A DNA stretch of 36,629 nt from a virus, in the IMG/VR virus record IMGVR_UViG_3300037485_002345, positions 1 through 36,629 of that record; one strand, given 5' to 3'. The position numbers and the translations under genes were made by a program. Below are positions 1 through 6,769 of the stretch, in pieces. The notes below the pieces were generated by a model. It did no database searches. It saw only the letters and a program-made list of their open reading frames with translations, and was not told the origin of the DNA. Every line of letters starts with the position of its first letter. The stretch's first letter is position 1.

Positions 1-3
1 GGA

Positions 4-288
4 ATGATGCGCATGATCGGCGTTAGTAACATTTTACATGGTGAAAATAGCGTCAAAGTGCGCTTCAAAGCGAAAGCACTTTACGGGATCAACTGCTTTG
101 AAGTTACCTTAGATCCAGATGACACTTACACGGTAAAATTTTACCGTGTAACCGTCAACGGATTTAGCCTGAAATATGAGATCAACGATATTTACAACGA
201 TCAATTAATCCCGCTAATAGAAAACAAGACTGGTCTAGCACTTAAAATGCCCAAAATCTACAATTCAGACGGGAGGAGATTAGCGTGA
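4..288 (+). CDS. Conserved-type hypothetical protein, second-last gene of the rightward arm
   Basis: Encodes 94 aa that I do not recognise. The sequence alternates polar and hydrophobic residues (for example KVRFKAKALYG and YTVKFYRVTV) and is probably rich in beta strand, with no membrane segment. Possible starts are ATG at 4, 7 and 13. If the molecule is circular, a GAGG motif spanning the end/start junction lies 4 nt before the ATG at 7 and 10 nt before the ATG at 13, and the ATG at 4 overlaps the stop of the gene that enters from 35854. It is followed by an overlapping GTG start at 285, so it is part of the rightward operon. The function is unknown. Confidence 0.75.
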   Translation: MMRMIGVSNILHGENSVKVRFKAKALYGINCFEVTLDPDDTYTVKFYRVTVNGFSLKYEINDIYNDQLIPLIENKTGLALKMPKIYNSDGRRLA

Positions 289-626
289 CAACCAAAAAGC
301 AACCGTTACCGAGAATCGAAATTCGTACCGAGGAGTTTATCCTAGAATGCGATGGCGCCGGCTTTAACGTCAGTGATCGGCGCGACCAGAATCATGACAC
401 CACAATACAGACCCAAGACGACCATCAAAGCGTTTTACAGTTGGATCGTGGCGCATATAGACATGATCCAAACACCGGTATTATTGTTCCATGGACTGAG
501 ATTCGGTTTCCCCCACCTTTCCCCCACCTCAAGAAAAAAGCGTTTCATCTTTATGTCACGCGACAAGTGCGCGGGAACCTGTTAAGCTGCGCTCGCGTCA
601 CTGGGGAGTGCATTTATATATTATAA
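285..626 (+). CDS. Hypothetical protein, last gene of the rightward operon
   Basis: Encodes 113 aa from a GTG start that overlaps the upstream TGA (GTGA). The start is preceded by a strong GGAGGAG ribosome site. The protein is polar, has a Pro/Phe-rich stretch (RFPPPFPH, about residue 75) and lacks a membrane segment. No family is recognised. After its stop the rightward transcript meets hairpins at 735-761 and a terminator at 1181-1222, so this looks like the end of the inferred virion operon. The C-terminal third uses less typical codons than the first half, so a frameshifted end cannot be excluded. Confidence 0.6.
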   Translation: MTTKKQPLPRIEIRTEEFILECDGAGFNVSDRRDQNHDTTIQTQDDHQSVLQLDRGAYRHDPNTGIIVPWTEIRFPPPFPHLKKKAFHLYVTRQVRGNLLSCARVTGECIYIL

Positions 627-734
627 ATCAATCTAGCGTATAATCGGCAACCAAAGGTATACACCTTTCGCTGATTTGACTTTTGCTTTTGGCCGTGCCT
701 CGTGGTAGATCTCGCGCGCTGGAAACGGCATCGT

Positions 735-761
735 ACCACGGTACCCTGCAGGTGCCGTGGT
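735..761 (+). terminator. Strong hairpin in the 3' region of the rightward transcript
   Basis: ACCACGGTACC (735-745) pairs with GGTGCCGTGGT (751-761), an 11-bp stem with one G-T wobble and a 5-nt loop (ctgca). It is followed by a pyrimidine-rich run (gctccttcttctcc) rather than a pure T run. It may be a weak terminator or an RNA-stabilising 3' structure. A smaller hairpin, AAAGGT-ATAC-ACCTTT, lies just upstream near 654-669. Confidence 0.45.
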
Positions 762-781
762 GCTCCTTCTTCTCCCCTCGC

Positions 782-991
782 TCAACGCTGAAAGTAGTTT
801 CTCTCGAAATCCTCGGCGAGAATGGAACGCACGCGGTCAATGCGATCGCAGAGCCGCTCTAGTGGACGATCCAGCTCGCAGGTTGTCGAGCTCCCACACC
901 GCGCCTCATGCAGAGCAATCGACTCCCCTCGGAGCAGGTTGGCTAGCTGGGGGCGAGGGGGGAGACGGACGGGGAAAAAATAGGGTGGCAT
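782..991 (-). CDS. Possible small leftward gene in the convergent region
   Basis: An open frame of 69 aa from ATG at 991 (an upstream TTG at 1009 is also possible). The product starts with a Pro-rich segment (MPPYFFPVRLPPRP) and continues with a charged, probably helical region ending in LAEDFERNYFQR. Composition is protein-like, but I see no good ribosome site. It lies more than 300 bp beyond the last coupled gene of the leftward operon and inside the 3' region of the rightward operon. It may be a genuine small gene or chance. Confidence 0.3.
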   Translation of the reverse strand: MPPYFFPVRLPPRPQLANLLRGESIALHEARCGSSTTCELDRPLERLCDRIDRVRSILAEDFERNYFQR

Positions 992-1180
992 CGGCGGCAA
1001 GGGGTGCAAGAAGTCCCATGCCGCCGTGCCACCCTGGGTCTGCCCCTCGGGTCGCCGATGGGCCGTCCGTCATATGCTCAACCGGCACACAGCCGGGTAG
1101 AGCCGATGTTGGCTCTGCTGTATTTGGAATCTTGCACGAAGGCGCAGGAACGGCTACATTCACCTTACATTCACTGTTCT

Positions 1181-1222
1181 GAAAGCCACCTAGTCGCCAA
1201 ACTAAAGGGTGGCTTTCTTTTC
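1181..1222 (+). terminator. Rho-independent terminator, rightward
   Basis: GAAAGCCACC (1181-1190) and GGTGGCTTTC (1208-1217) form a perfect 10-bp stem with a 17-nt loop, followed by TTTTCT (actual bases 1218 onward ttttct). This is the likely end of the rightward (inferred virion) transcript, about 550 nt after the last gene. On the other strand the stem is not followed by a T run, so it should act in one direction. Confidence 0.75.
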
Positions 1223-1321
1223 TGGGGTCCAGACTACAACTGAACGCCCGTTCTGGTCAATTCGCTCGGCACTTCATTGGCGACTTGGCCCAACTCCACC
1301 CAGCTCTAAGTCCGATCAAGG

Positions 1322-1429
1322 TCAGTCCGACGAGCATGATCGGCGGCAACTGAACTCGTCTTGGGTATGCCGCAACACCTTCTCAACGCCAAGCAGTACC
1401 TCGAGCACCTTGCGCCAGTCGTTGATCAC
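1322..1429 (-). CDS. Small hypothetical peptide at the end of the leftward operon
   Basis: Encodes 35 aa from a GTG whose last two bases overlap the stop of the upstream gene (GTGA, 1426-1429), the coupling used throughout this operon. The peptide has an amphipathic helix-like N-terminus (INDWRKVLEVLLGVEKVLRH) and a Ser/Cys/Arg-rich tail. It has no clear ribosome site, so translation would depend on coupling. No family is recognised. It is the last leftward gene that I find convincing by context. Confidence 0.4.
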   Translation of the reverse strand: MINDWRKVLEVLLGVEKVLRHTQDEFSCRRSCSSD

Positions 1430-1905
1430 AACTTGGGCTTGAACAACTTGCAAGCGTCTTGGCTCCCAGGAGCAGGGCGCGCATCGGGACAGTGCCGAGT
1501 TGTCCACCACAGGCACCGGCTGCAGTGGTCCTTGACCGGAGCAGGAGCAGGAGCGGGCCGGCCTTCGGCTGTATTGGACAGCCAGCAAGCGTCTTGGCTT
1601 TCGGATGTGAGGCGAGCATTAGGACAGTGCTTGGCGCACCAGAAGCACACCGCTTGTGGTGCCTGCGGTGACAGTGCTGCGACAGGTTGCGGCGTCGCCC
1701 GCGGCTCGCTCGTGATATGCCAGTCGTGCTCACCGCAATCGCACGGCGCCATCCATCCGGCAACGCAGTGCTGGGACATGTTGCTGCACGGCGCCAAGCC
1801 CGGGGGCGTGCACGCACACTCGCCGTCTGGATTGTAGAGCCCATGGTAGCCGTGCTGCTCTAGGTACTCGGTGATCATGTCCAGAACATCAATCTTGAGG
1901 CTCAT
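1426..1905 (-). CDS. Cys-rich phage protein with an internal 45-residue duplication
   Basis: Encodes 159 aa from ATG at 1905 with ribosome site AAGGGGG. The first half contains YLEQHGYHGLYNPDGECAC followed by several Cys and a WMAPCDCGEHDW segment. This YL-x-x-x-G-x-x-GLYN-x-DGECAC type of N-terminus is familiar from small uncharacterised tailed-phage proteins, and the Cys/His content suggests metal binding. The second half contains two copies of a module ending in SQDAC-x-L, about 45 residues apart, and the DNA carries a matching 15-bp direct repeat. The last base of the stop overlaps a small downstream gene. The function is unknown. Confidence 0.65.
   Translation of the reverse strand: MSLKIDVLDMITEYLEQHGYHGLYNPDGECACTPPGLAPCSNMSQHCVAGWMAPCDCGEHDWHITSEPRATPQPVAALSPQAPQAVCFWCAKHCPNARLTSESQDACWLSNTAEGRPAPAPAPVKDHCSRCLWWTTRHCPDARPAPGSQDACKLFKPKL
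1450..1599. repeat. 15-bp direct repeat marking an intragenic duplication
   Basis: GCAAGCGTCTTGGCT occurs at 1450-1464 and again at 1585-1599, exactly 135 bp (45 codons) apart and in the same reading frame of the 1426-1905 gene. The flanking sequence is diverged but alignable (both copies continue to a gcg...c-x-ggacagtgc segment). This points to an in-frame tandem duplication followed by divergence. Confidence 0.75.
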
Positions 1906-2001
1906 GTTTTCCCCCTTCAGGTTCCTCGACGAGTAGTTGCCACGAGAGAATGAGCACGTCGCGACTGCTCAACGTCTTTCGGGCGACACCCTCGAGCTGT
2001 G

Positions 2002-2169
2002 TCAGCCAGCGCTCTGAGCCAGAATGCACCCTTCATCGAGCAGGCAGTCGTTGAGCCGGAGCCATCCCGCTATCACGCACAGCGAACGCAAGAGCGCCGT
2101 GGGAAACTCAGAAAGCAGCACCCACAGCACCGCGAGCTCTTGGAACACGGCCCTGAGTGTGGATTTCAT
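2002..2169 (-). CDS. Small hydrophobic protein, possible membrane peptide
   Basis: Encodes 55 aa from ATG at 2169, chosen because AGGAG lies 7 nt upstream. An earlier in-frame start would lack this site. The start sits 1-4 nt inside the end of the upstream gene, consistent with coupling. Most of the product is hydrophobic (VFQELAVLWVLLSEF, then LLRSLCVIAGWL), compatible with one or two membrane-associated helices. A holin-like or other membrane role is possible because wall hydrolases lie in the same operon, but nothing in the sequence proves it. Confidence 0.5.
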   Translation of the reverse strand: MKSTLRAVFQELAVLWVLLSEFPTALLRSLCVIAGWLRLNDCLLDEGCILAQSAG

Positions 2170-2342
2170 TTTTGATCTCCTACCAACGTTTTCAGCCATC
2201 CCGCCGTGTCACGCACCCATTGAGTAATCCGGCGCCACACTGGGAGCTGCTGCGCGAAGTGTGGGCACCATCCATCCTTGTTCGACACGCTGAAGCGGCA
2301 TCCTTTGCACAACACCGGTCCCTTACCTTCCATGTTTGTCAT
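2166..2342 (-). CDS. Small Cys-containing hypothetical protein
   Basis: Encodes 58 aa from ATG at 2342, which overlaps the stop of the upstream gene as ATGA. Residues 11-26 contain a C-x2-C ... WC-x2-H arrangement (VLCKGCRF ... GWCPHF), a plausible small zinc site, followed by a Trp-rich amphipathic segment (VWRRITQWVRDTAGWLK). This pattern occurs in short phage early proteins of unknown function. The start decides the size: a longer frame exists upstream but it would overlap the neighbouring zinc-finger gene. Confidence 0.55.
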   Translation of the reverse strand: MTNMEGKGPVLCKGCRFSVSNKDGWCPHFAQQLPVWRRITQWVRDTAGWLKTLVGDQK

Positions 2343-2587
2343 TTTTTCACTTTCAGCTTGGTCAACCTGTTCAAGCAGGTCACACAGAGCCACTGGACCT
2401 CTAAGGGGAACTTTGGGCCTTTGTGATGATAGCCGCGGATGAGAGATCTTCCGAGGCGATCGAGCCCTGGGTTGCTCCCGCACTGTTCGCAGACTGACGG
2501 CCGGTGCAGCAATCCCAAGGTCAGCGCGCGATCGAGACGCTTGCATGGCGAATCTTGTTGACAGCCCCCGTCTTCCCGCGGTACCAC
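2339..2587 (-). CDS. Small zinc-finger (HNH-like fragment) protein
   Basis: Encodes 82 aa from GTG at 2587, directly after the TAG of the HD gene, with GAGGTGA as ribosome site. It contains CEQCG, then GYHHKG-x3-PLEVQWLCVTC. The C-x2-C ... HH ... P-L-x-V-x-WLC-x2-C pattern is well known in small phage zinc-binding proteins related to the zinc-binding half of HNH endonucleases. No separate catalytic histidine motif typical of a full HNH nuclease is evident, so I call it a zinc-binding protein, not a nuclease. It is coupled to the next gene by ATGA. Confidence 0.65.
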   Translation of the reverse strand: MVPREDGGCQQDSPCKRLDRALTLGLLHRPSVCEQCGSNPGLDRLGRSLIRGYHHKGPKFPLEVQWLCVTCLNRLTKLKVKK

Positions 2588-3181
2588 CTATCTCACCTCA
2601 GCCACACCTAGTTGTTTTGCTCTCAAAAGCCACATGTACCTTGCCATCGCCGGAGACCACAAGGGTCTTTTCCATGCGCGATAGAACGGCGAGCTCGGCG
2701 GCACCGGTCCCCACCACTGCAACCAACGGTCAGGTTGATCAAGTGCGAGCTCTGCCCACGCGCTGTTGTCGCCGTACCGGTCTACTTCGTAGGCCGCGAT
2801 CACCTTGTCTGCCGCCATGACGCTGTCCGGGCACCGTGTGCCCTCGAGACCGTACTTGGTCGCGATCACCGCGAGTAGGCGCTGCTCGGCGACGAAGAAC
2901 CCGGTGGTATCGGGCAAGCGCCTAGCCGGCGCAGGCACGTCACCGAGGTAGGCTTCGGCCGCGTCATGGAACAACGCCCACACCCGGCGGCTGGGCTCCA
3001 TGTCGTTCCAGTAGGACAACATCACGCAGTGCTGCGCCACAGTGAGCTGCACGCCGAGGGCGCCTCGGTACCGGATCGTGCTCGCGAGTCCATTGGCGAT
3101 GTCCTTGAGCATGATGGTCTGCGGATCTGGGTGGAGCAGATCAACCACCTGGCCGCTGTGCGTGAGAAGCTCGTAGTTCAT
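2588..3181 (-). CDS. HD-domain phosphohydrolase (YfbR-like nucleotidase type)
   Basis: Encodes 197 aa. The conserved metal-binding pattern of HD hydrolases is visible: H at VAQHCV (about residue 51), the HD pair in ALFHDAAEAYLGDVPAP (about residues 72-73), and a distal D in ADKVIAAYE (about residue 125). The HD-AAEAYLGD-x-P form is typical of 5'-deoxynucleotidase-like phage proteins, which hydrolyse deoxynucleoside monophosphates and can shift dNTP pools during phage DNA synthesis. It lies in the early operon with the polymerase. Its substrate cannot be read from the sequence. The start ATG at 3181 has only a weak GAAGTGA site and lies 9 nt after the upstream stop. Confidence 0.85.
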   Translation of the reverse strand: MNYELLTHSGQVVDLLHPDPQTIMLKDIANGLASTIRYRGALGVQLTVAQHCVMLSYWNDMEPSRRVWALFHDAAEAYLGDVPAPARRLPDTTGFFVAEQRLLAVIATKYGLEGTRCPDSVMAADKVIAAYEVDRYGDNSAWAELALDQPDRWLQWWGPVPPSSPFYRAWKRPLWSPAMARYMWLLRAKQLGVAEVR

Positions 3182-3190
3182 GCGTTCACT

Positions 3191-3379
3191 TCAACGGCCG
3201 CGGATGATCCAACCCTTGTACTTGGGGTGAACCTCGACCAGCTCGGACAATACCCGGTCAAAAGTTTCCCTGGTTGACTCCTCTACTGCCCGAAACGGCG
3301 TGAGTGAGGCTTGCACATAGCGGGCGAGATCCACATCCGCCACGAGGTGCCTCAACGTGCCGAGGATGTCTTGGCTCAT
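3191..3379 (-). CDS. Hypothetical small protein
   Basis: Encodes 62 aa from ATG at 3379, overlapping the upstream stop as ATGA. The product is charged and mostly helical in appearance (TLRHLVADVDLARYVQASL ... ETFDRVLSELVEVHP) with a Tyr/Lys/Trp end (KYKGWIIRGR). There is no membrane segment or known motif. A longer frame upstream would overlap the neighbouring gene extensively and lacks a ribosome site. Confidence 0.6.
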   Translation of the reverse strand: MSQDILGTLRHLVADVDLARYVQASLTPFRAVEESTRETFDRVLSELVEVHPKYKGWIIRGR

Positions 3380-3873
3380 GGCGCTGCCTTGGCACTCTCG
3401 CGCGCTTTGATGAGAGACACGTTCTCGACGGGGAATACGCGCCAGCGTTTCGCCGGCTGCACCCATTCATCATGGAGACCGATCTCGGCCGTACCCGGCA
3501 TGAGCTTCACGACAAACTGCGGTATCTTGCCCCGGCCCTCGGGCTGCACTGTGTCACCGAGGTCAAAGGGAATGACAATCCCCTCGTCGGCAACCCACTT
3601 CGAGCGGGCGATCTGATACCACTTGCGCCGCAGAGGGCTGGCGTCGGTGAAGATCTCGACGAGCTCGGCGTCCACTTCCCAACCGGCGCGCTCGAGGTCG
3701 CGTGCGATGGCATAGCCGTCGTCGGTAAAGCTGTCATCTATCGCCGCGAAAACTGCCGAGCGGATCTCTTCTTTGTCGAGATCATTGCCGCACCATTTCA
3801 CGACCTGCGGCAGCAATTCATCGGTGATATTTTGGGTGATCTCGTTGTCTCTTTCAGCTGGACCCTTTTCCAT
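3376..3873 (-). CDS. Hypothetical early phage protein
   Basis: Encodes 165 aa from ATG at 3873 with AGGAATAGGCGG upstream. The N-terminal part is acidic and probably helical (EITQNITDELLPQVVKW ... FTDDGYAIARDLERAGWEVDAELVEIF), and the C-terminal part is probably beta-rich (GIVIPFDLGDTVQP ... FVVKLMPGTAEIGLHDEWVQP). It ends in an ATGA overlap with the next gene. No family is recognised. Its place among DNA-metabolism and early genes suggests a host-takeover or accessory role, which is inference only. Confidence 0.65.
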   Translation of the reverse strand: MEKGPAERDNEITQNITDELLPQVVKWCGNDLDKEEIRSAVFAAIDDSFTDDGYAIARDLERAGWEVDAELVEIFTDASPLRRKWYQIARSKWVADEGIVIPFDLGDTVQPEGRGKIPQFVVKLMPGTAEIGLHDEWVQPAKRWRVFPVENVSLIKARESAKAAP

Positions 3874-3901
3874 TGATTCCGCCTATTCCTGTTTGGTGAT
3901 T

Positions 3902-4594
3902 TCAACCTTTTCGCCACTCGCCGATGTGCGGCTTGGGGGCCTCGGGCTTGACCGGCGGCAGTGCTTTCGGCGTGCAAGGGAAGATGCCGGCGTATTGCAT
4001 GCACAGCTTGTTGGTGGCGCCGTCCATCAATGCAGTGGAACTTGGACAGCCGAGAGCATTGTGAAACGCGATCGATGCGGTGTTGTCGACCTGGACGCAA
4101 AAGGTGAACACTCGACCCTTGAGGGGCGTGAGAAGAGCGCGACCAACACCTTGGCGTGGATTGACGACTGCGATTGCCCGGCGCAGCAAATGCCCGCTGC
4201 CGAGCACCGTGTAGAAATGGAAGCCCTCGGCAGGGCGGCAGACGTCAACGCGGTACATGGTAGCGCCGGCCTCGCGGCCAGCTAGGTACGCCTGCCAGAT
4301 CCCCTCGAACCCGGCACCGAGCACGTCAGCGTAGCGCTCCCACAGCGCGGCGATCCATGGGTAGTCTTCCGGTACCGCGGGCTCGATGACGTAGGCGACA
4401 GGTGTCGCGGGTGCTGCCGGTGCTGCCGGTACTTCTGGCTCGGCAACTTCCATCTTGATCGGCTCTGGGGCCGATGTCGGTTCCGTGATCGGCTCGGGTG
4501 GATCGGGCACAAAGGTCTCGGCGATTTCGGCGATTTCGGTGACCACGGTAACGGCCTCGGGTGGCGCAGTGTAAACCTTCTTGATCGGTTTCAT
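3902..4594 (-). CDS. GNAT-like acetyltransferase with a Pro/Glu-rich N-terminal tail
   Basis: Encodes 230 aa from ATG at 4594 (ribosome site AAAGGAA). Residues 1-70 are a low-complexity linker rich in Pro, Ala, Glu and Val (repeats of EI-A and PEP type). Residues about 70-205 resemble the GNAT fold: PEDYPWIAALWERYADVL as the first helix, a beta segment before the acetyl-CoA loop (AVVNPRQGVGRALL), and a late VDNTASIAFHNALGC segment typical of N-acetyltransferases. The usual R/Q-x2-G-x-G/A loop is here RQGVGRA. The substrate is unknown. Phage GNATs can modify host or virion proteins. The tail might tether or localise the enzyme. Confidence 0.6.
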   Translation of the reverse strand: MKPIKKVYTAPPEAVTVVTEIAEIAETFVPDPPEPITEPTSAPEPIKMEVAEPEVPAAPAAPATPVAYVIEPAVPEDYPWIAALWERYADVLGAGFEGIWQAYLAGREAGATMYRVDVCRPAEGFHFYTVLGSGHLLRRAIAVVNPRQGVGRALLTPLKGRVFTFCVQVDNTASIAFHNALGCPSSTALMDGATNKLCMQYAGIFPCTPKALPPVKPEAPKPHIGEWRKG

Positions 4595-4650
4595 TGGTTG
4601 TTCCTTTCCATGAAATTCATGGATTCTACGTTACAATTTGTTGCGCAATC

Positions 4651-5322
4651 CTACTGGATTGGCATGAACATGTCGAGCATAAGCTTATCGCGAGTACGCA
4701 ACCGCGCTGCTACTCGCGGCGAGGTTATCGTAGACGCTACGCACTTACCGCTCAAGTACGCGGACAACCCGCCATCACAAGCTGGCGTGATTTTGGTTTT
4801 TCGGCATTTCTCCCAATCGCGCACCTCGAAACCGCACCATTTTGTGGCTTCGGCCAACCACAGTGCACCGCATAGCGCGCTCTGCTCGAGGTCTGCCGTA
4901 GGGTCGATGCCATGCTTCAAACACCTGTTTAGCGCGACTCCGTGTACCTGGAGCAAACCGCGCTCATTTCGTTTACCGCACGCACTGAGCTGAAAACTGG
5001 ACTCATGGAATATCATCGAAGTGAGCAACCAGGGATCGCCGTTTGTCGCCTGCGCAGCGGCGTCAACTGCCGCGGCAATGTCTGCGGCAATCGCTCGTCG
5101 CGGATCATTCGATGGGGCGTGATCCCGATCAAGTAGTTTGATCACGCCTTCGACTGTTCTCGTTTGTCCCTGCTCCCGTCCCTGAAAGACAACAGACATA
5201 GGATTCTCGGAAAGCGGCATTCCAAACGCTTCTTTGCAGAAGAAATAGCACATAAACGCGAGCACAAAAATCATCATAGTTGCTGCCCAGAACATGAGGG
5301 GATCGTTGCGTCGTCGAGGCAT
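4651..5322 (-). CDS. Membrane-anchored lytic transglycosylase (SLT type)
   Basis: Encodes 223 aa. Residues about 9-30 form a hydrophobic signal-anchor (PLMFWAATMMIFVLAFMCYFF). The catalytic region follows the SLT pattern: IFHESSF with probable catalytic Glu107, then GLLQVHG about 18 residues later, and a GGLSAYLSG segment near residue 185. SLT enzymes cleave the glycan strand of peptidoglycan to form 1,6-anhydromuramic products. The gene is next to a second wall hydrolase (5452-6180). In membrane-containing phages such enzymes can be virion membrane proteins used at entry. In others they act in lysis. Several Cys residues suggest disulfides outside the cytoplasm. Confidence 0.8.
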   Translation of the reverse strand: MPRRRNDPLMFWAATMMIFVLAFMCYFFCKEAFGMPLSENPMSVVFQGREQGQTRTVEGVIKLLDRDHAPSNDPRRAIAADIAAAVDAAAQATNGDPWLLTSMIFHESSFQLSACGKRNERGLLQVHGVALNRCLKHGIDPTADLEQSALCGALWLAEATKWCGFEVRDWEKCRKTKITPACDGGLSAYLSGKCVASTITSPRVAARLRTRDKLMLDMFMPIQ

Positions 5323-5451
5323 GGTTGTGCGCCTTTCTCGTTTGCTGTGTCCTGTTGCGCTGGACCTTCCGGAACACAGTCATGGCCTATGGTAGTGGAC
5401 TAAGCGTGCCACAGGTTTTCGCTAGCTGTCAACGAGCGCTACGTTTAAGGT

Positions 5452-6180
5452 CTAATGCGTCCGTGCCCATGCGAGATAAGCGGCAATGCCCGCGATACCG
5501 AGACCGACGATCACGCTGAACGTGTTCAAGGTCGACCATCCGCCTGAAACGCTCTTCGAGACTGGAAAGCACTGAGGCGCTGGTGCGGAATCGGCGCGCA
5601 CTACGTGCACCTCACAATCCAAAATCCCTTTAATCTCGAAAAACCAGTTTACCGGTTTGGCATCTTTATCGGTGACAACGCCGCTCGAGTTGAACCCGAT
5701 TTCGCGATCCATGTACTCTTTTTTGTGGAAAGCCGCGAAGTCAGTGAGACGCCAGTGGGACAGCCCGAACACGGCGTCCGGCATCGTGATATTTCCGGCC
5801 GCAAAGCTCTCGACGAAGTTGCGAATGCCTATGTCGATATCTCGCCAAGCTAACGTTGAAATATGCTCACGGCGGTCTAGCAGACCCTCGTAACAGGGAT
5901 CAGACTTGTCCGGTGATCCGACCGGGCACTTTGATCCACCGCGGGCATGCTTGGGGTTGATCGGTTGGCAGTAGTTGCGCAACAGGTTAGCGTAGGTCGG
6001 CCAGATTTCCTGACCCTTGGTCAGAAGAAAACGATTCATCATCGACCACGCCACTGCGGCCGGTCCATCCATACCTTTAAGGCGCTCACCTGTCTCGCCG
6101 GCAATGGCCCGCGCGAGCCAGAGCTTGTCGTCCTCGGTCAGCGTGTAGACGCGTTTCGGTCCAATGTAGAAAGCTGGCAC
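5452..6180 (-). CDS. Cell-wall hydrolase (SleB-like) with C-terminal membrane anchor
   Basis: Encodes 242 aa from GTG at 6180 with AGGAGG 7 nt upstream. The N-terminal half resembles the SleB/hydrolase_2 family: W-L-ARAIAGETGE with candidate catalytic Glu29, then AAVAWSMMNRF, matching the GE...AAVA-x2-NR pattern of these peptidoglycan hydrolases. Residues about 217-238 form a single hydrophobic helix followed by a short basic end (WARTH), so the enzyme is tail-anchored with its catalytic domain at the N-terminus. Together with the neighbouring SLT enzyme it gives two differently anchored wall hydrolases, compatible with a virion membrane or with lysis. Confidence 0.7.
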   Translation of the reverse strand: MPAFYIGPKRVYTLTEDDKLWLARAIAGETGERLKGMDGPAAVAWSMMNRFLLTKGQEIWPTYANLLRNYCQPINPKHARGGSKCPVGSPDKSDPCYEGLLDRREHISTLAWRDIDIGIRNFVESFAAGNITMPDAVFGLSHWRLTDFAAFHKKEYMDREIGFNSSGVVTDKDAKPVNWFFEIKGILDCEVHVVRADSAPAPQCFPVSKSVSGGWSTLNTFSVIVGLGIAGIAAYLAWARTH

Positions 6181-6198
6181 TTCACGACCTCCTGCTTC

Positions 6199-6429
6199 TC
6201 ATTCAACGCCCAAACATTGATTTACGCGGGCGCGGTGCTTTTGGGGCAGAGCGCAACCGCGAGTACGATCGCGTTCCTTCGTAGCTCTCGAGCGCAAGCG
6301 CGACCACGATCGCATCATCAACATCAAGGTCTCACCGCTTGCCGATCTCGAACGGGGCCGTACCGCGGAACCCAACCACGACGGTCGTCGTGCTCTAAGC
6401 TGACGACAACATTTTACCGGCTGCTTCAT
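6199..6429 (-). CDS. Tiny basic protein D of a four-member coupled paralogue chain
   Basis: Encodes 76 aa, strongly basic. It begins MKQPVKCC and continues with an R/S-rich region (VRPRSRSAS ... MRSWSRLRSR), ending with ATKERDRTRG and a unique tail. The start ATG lies 2 nt after the TAG of member C. The N-terminal M-x-Q-x2-K pattern is shared with members A, B and C. The R/S region derives from a degenerate hexanucleotide repeat. Its stop is followed by AGGAGG and the start of the wall hydrolase. No known family; nucleic-acid or membrane binding is possible from charge alone. Confidence 0.45.
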   Translation of the reverse strand: MKQPVKCCRQLRARRPSWLGSAVRPRSRSASGETLMLMMRSWSRLRSRATKERDRTRGCALPQKHRARVNQCLGVE

Positions 6430-6431
6430 GG

Positions 6432-6617
6432 CTACGAAGTTTCCCACGCCATTGCCACCCGTACCCGTACCCGTGATCGCACACACACCATTTTCCCTGA
6501 TCGCAACGCCGACCCCGACCGCGCCCATGACCGTGACATCGCCCATGACCTTAACCGCACCAGTAACCGGCTCGAGTCTACTAACACAGCGATCGGGCGC
6601 TTTTTTGGTTGTTTCAC
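6432..6617 (-). CDS. Tiny basic protein C of the coupled paralogue chain
   Basis: Encodes 61 aa from GTG at 6617, which overlaps the stop of member B as GTGA. A ribosome site AAGGA lies about 9 nt upstream. The product starts MKQPKKRP and then alternates R/S/W/L/V (RLRSWAMSRSWARSG, VRSRVRVRV). The alternation follows from a 6-bp repeat in the DNA, read as dipeptides. The same N-terminal motif and the same repeat type occur in members A, B and D. The function is unknown. Confidence 0.5.
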   Translation of the reverse strand: MKQPKKRPIAVLVDSSRLLVRLRSWAMSRSWARSGSALRSGKMVCVRSRVRVRVAMAWETS

Positions 6618-6769
6618 GGCAGCAATCTTCCTTGTGCTCGTGACGGCGACCGTGTTAGCTGTATTGGCCTTGACTGCGCCATCGACACCGACACTACCCA
6701 GCGCAGTGATCCTGCCCAAGACTGCATCCGCCTCAGCGCCCTTGGGTAGGCTTTTACGCGTTGGATCAT
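6614..6769 (-). CDS. Tiny basic protein B of the coupled paralogue chain
   Basis: Encodes 51 aa from ATG at 6769, overlapping the stop of member A as ATGA. AGAGGTGG about 10 nt upstream is a fair ribosome site. The product starts MIQRVKAYPRALRRMQSWAG and is rich in R, S, Q and P. It is the shortest member and carries the fewest clear hexamer units. It aligns with A, C and D over the N-terminal M-x-Q-x2-K and following basic residues. Confidence 0.45.
   Translation of the reverse strand: MIQRVKAYPRALRRMQSWAGSLRWVVSVSMAQSRPIQLTRSPSRAQGRLLP

Noticed and set aside
757-1182. 141-codon rightward frame in the convergent region
   Set aside because: No ribosome site, biased composition without protein-like pattern, and it runs over a leftward frame and ends near the terminator.
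5404-5432. Leftward promoter from TTGACA at 5432-5427
   Set aside because: No acceptable -10 hexamer at 16-18 bp; the next sequence is GC-rich.
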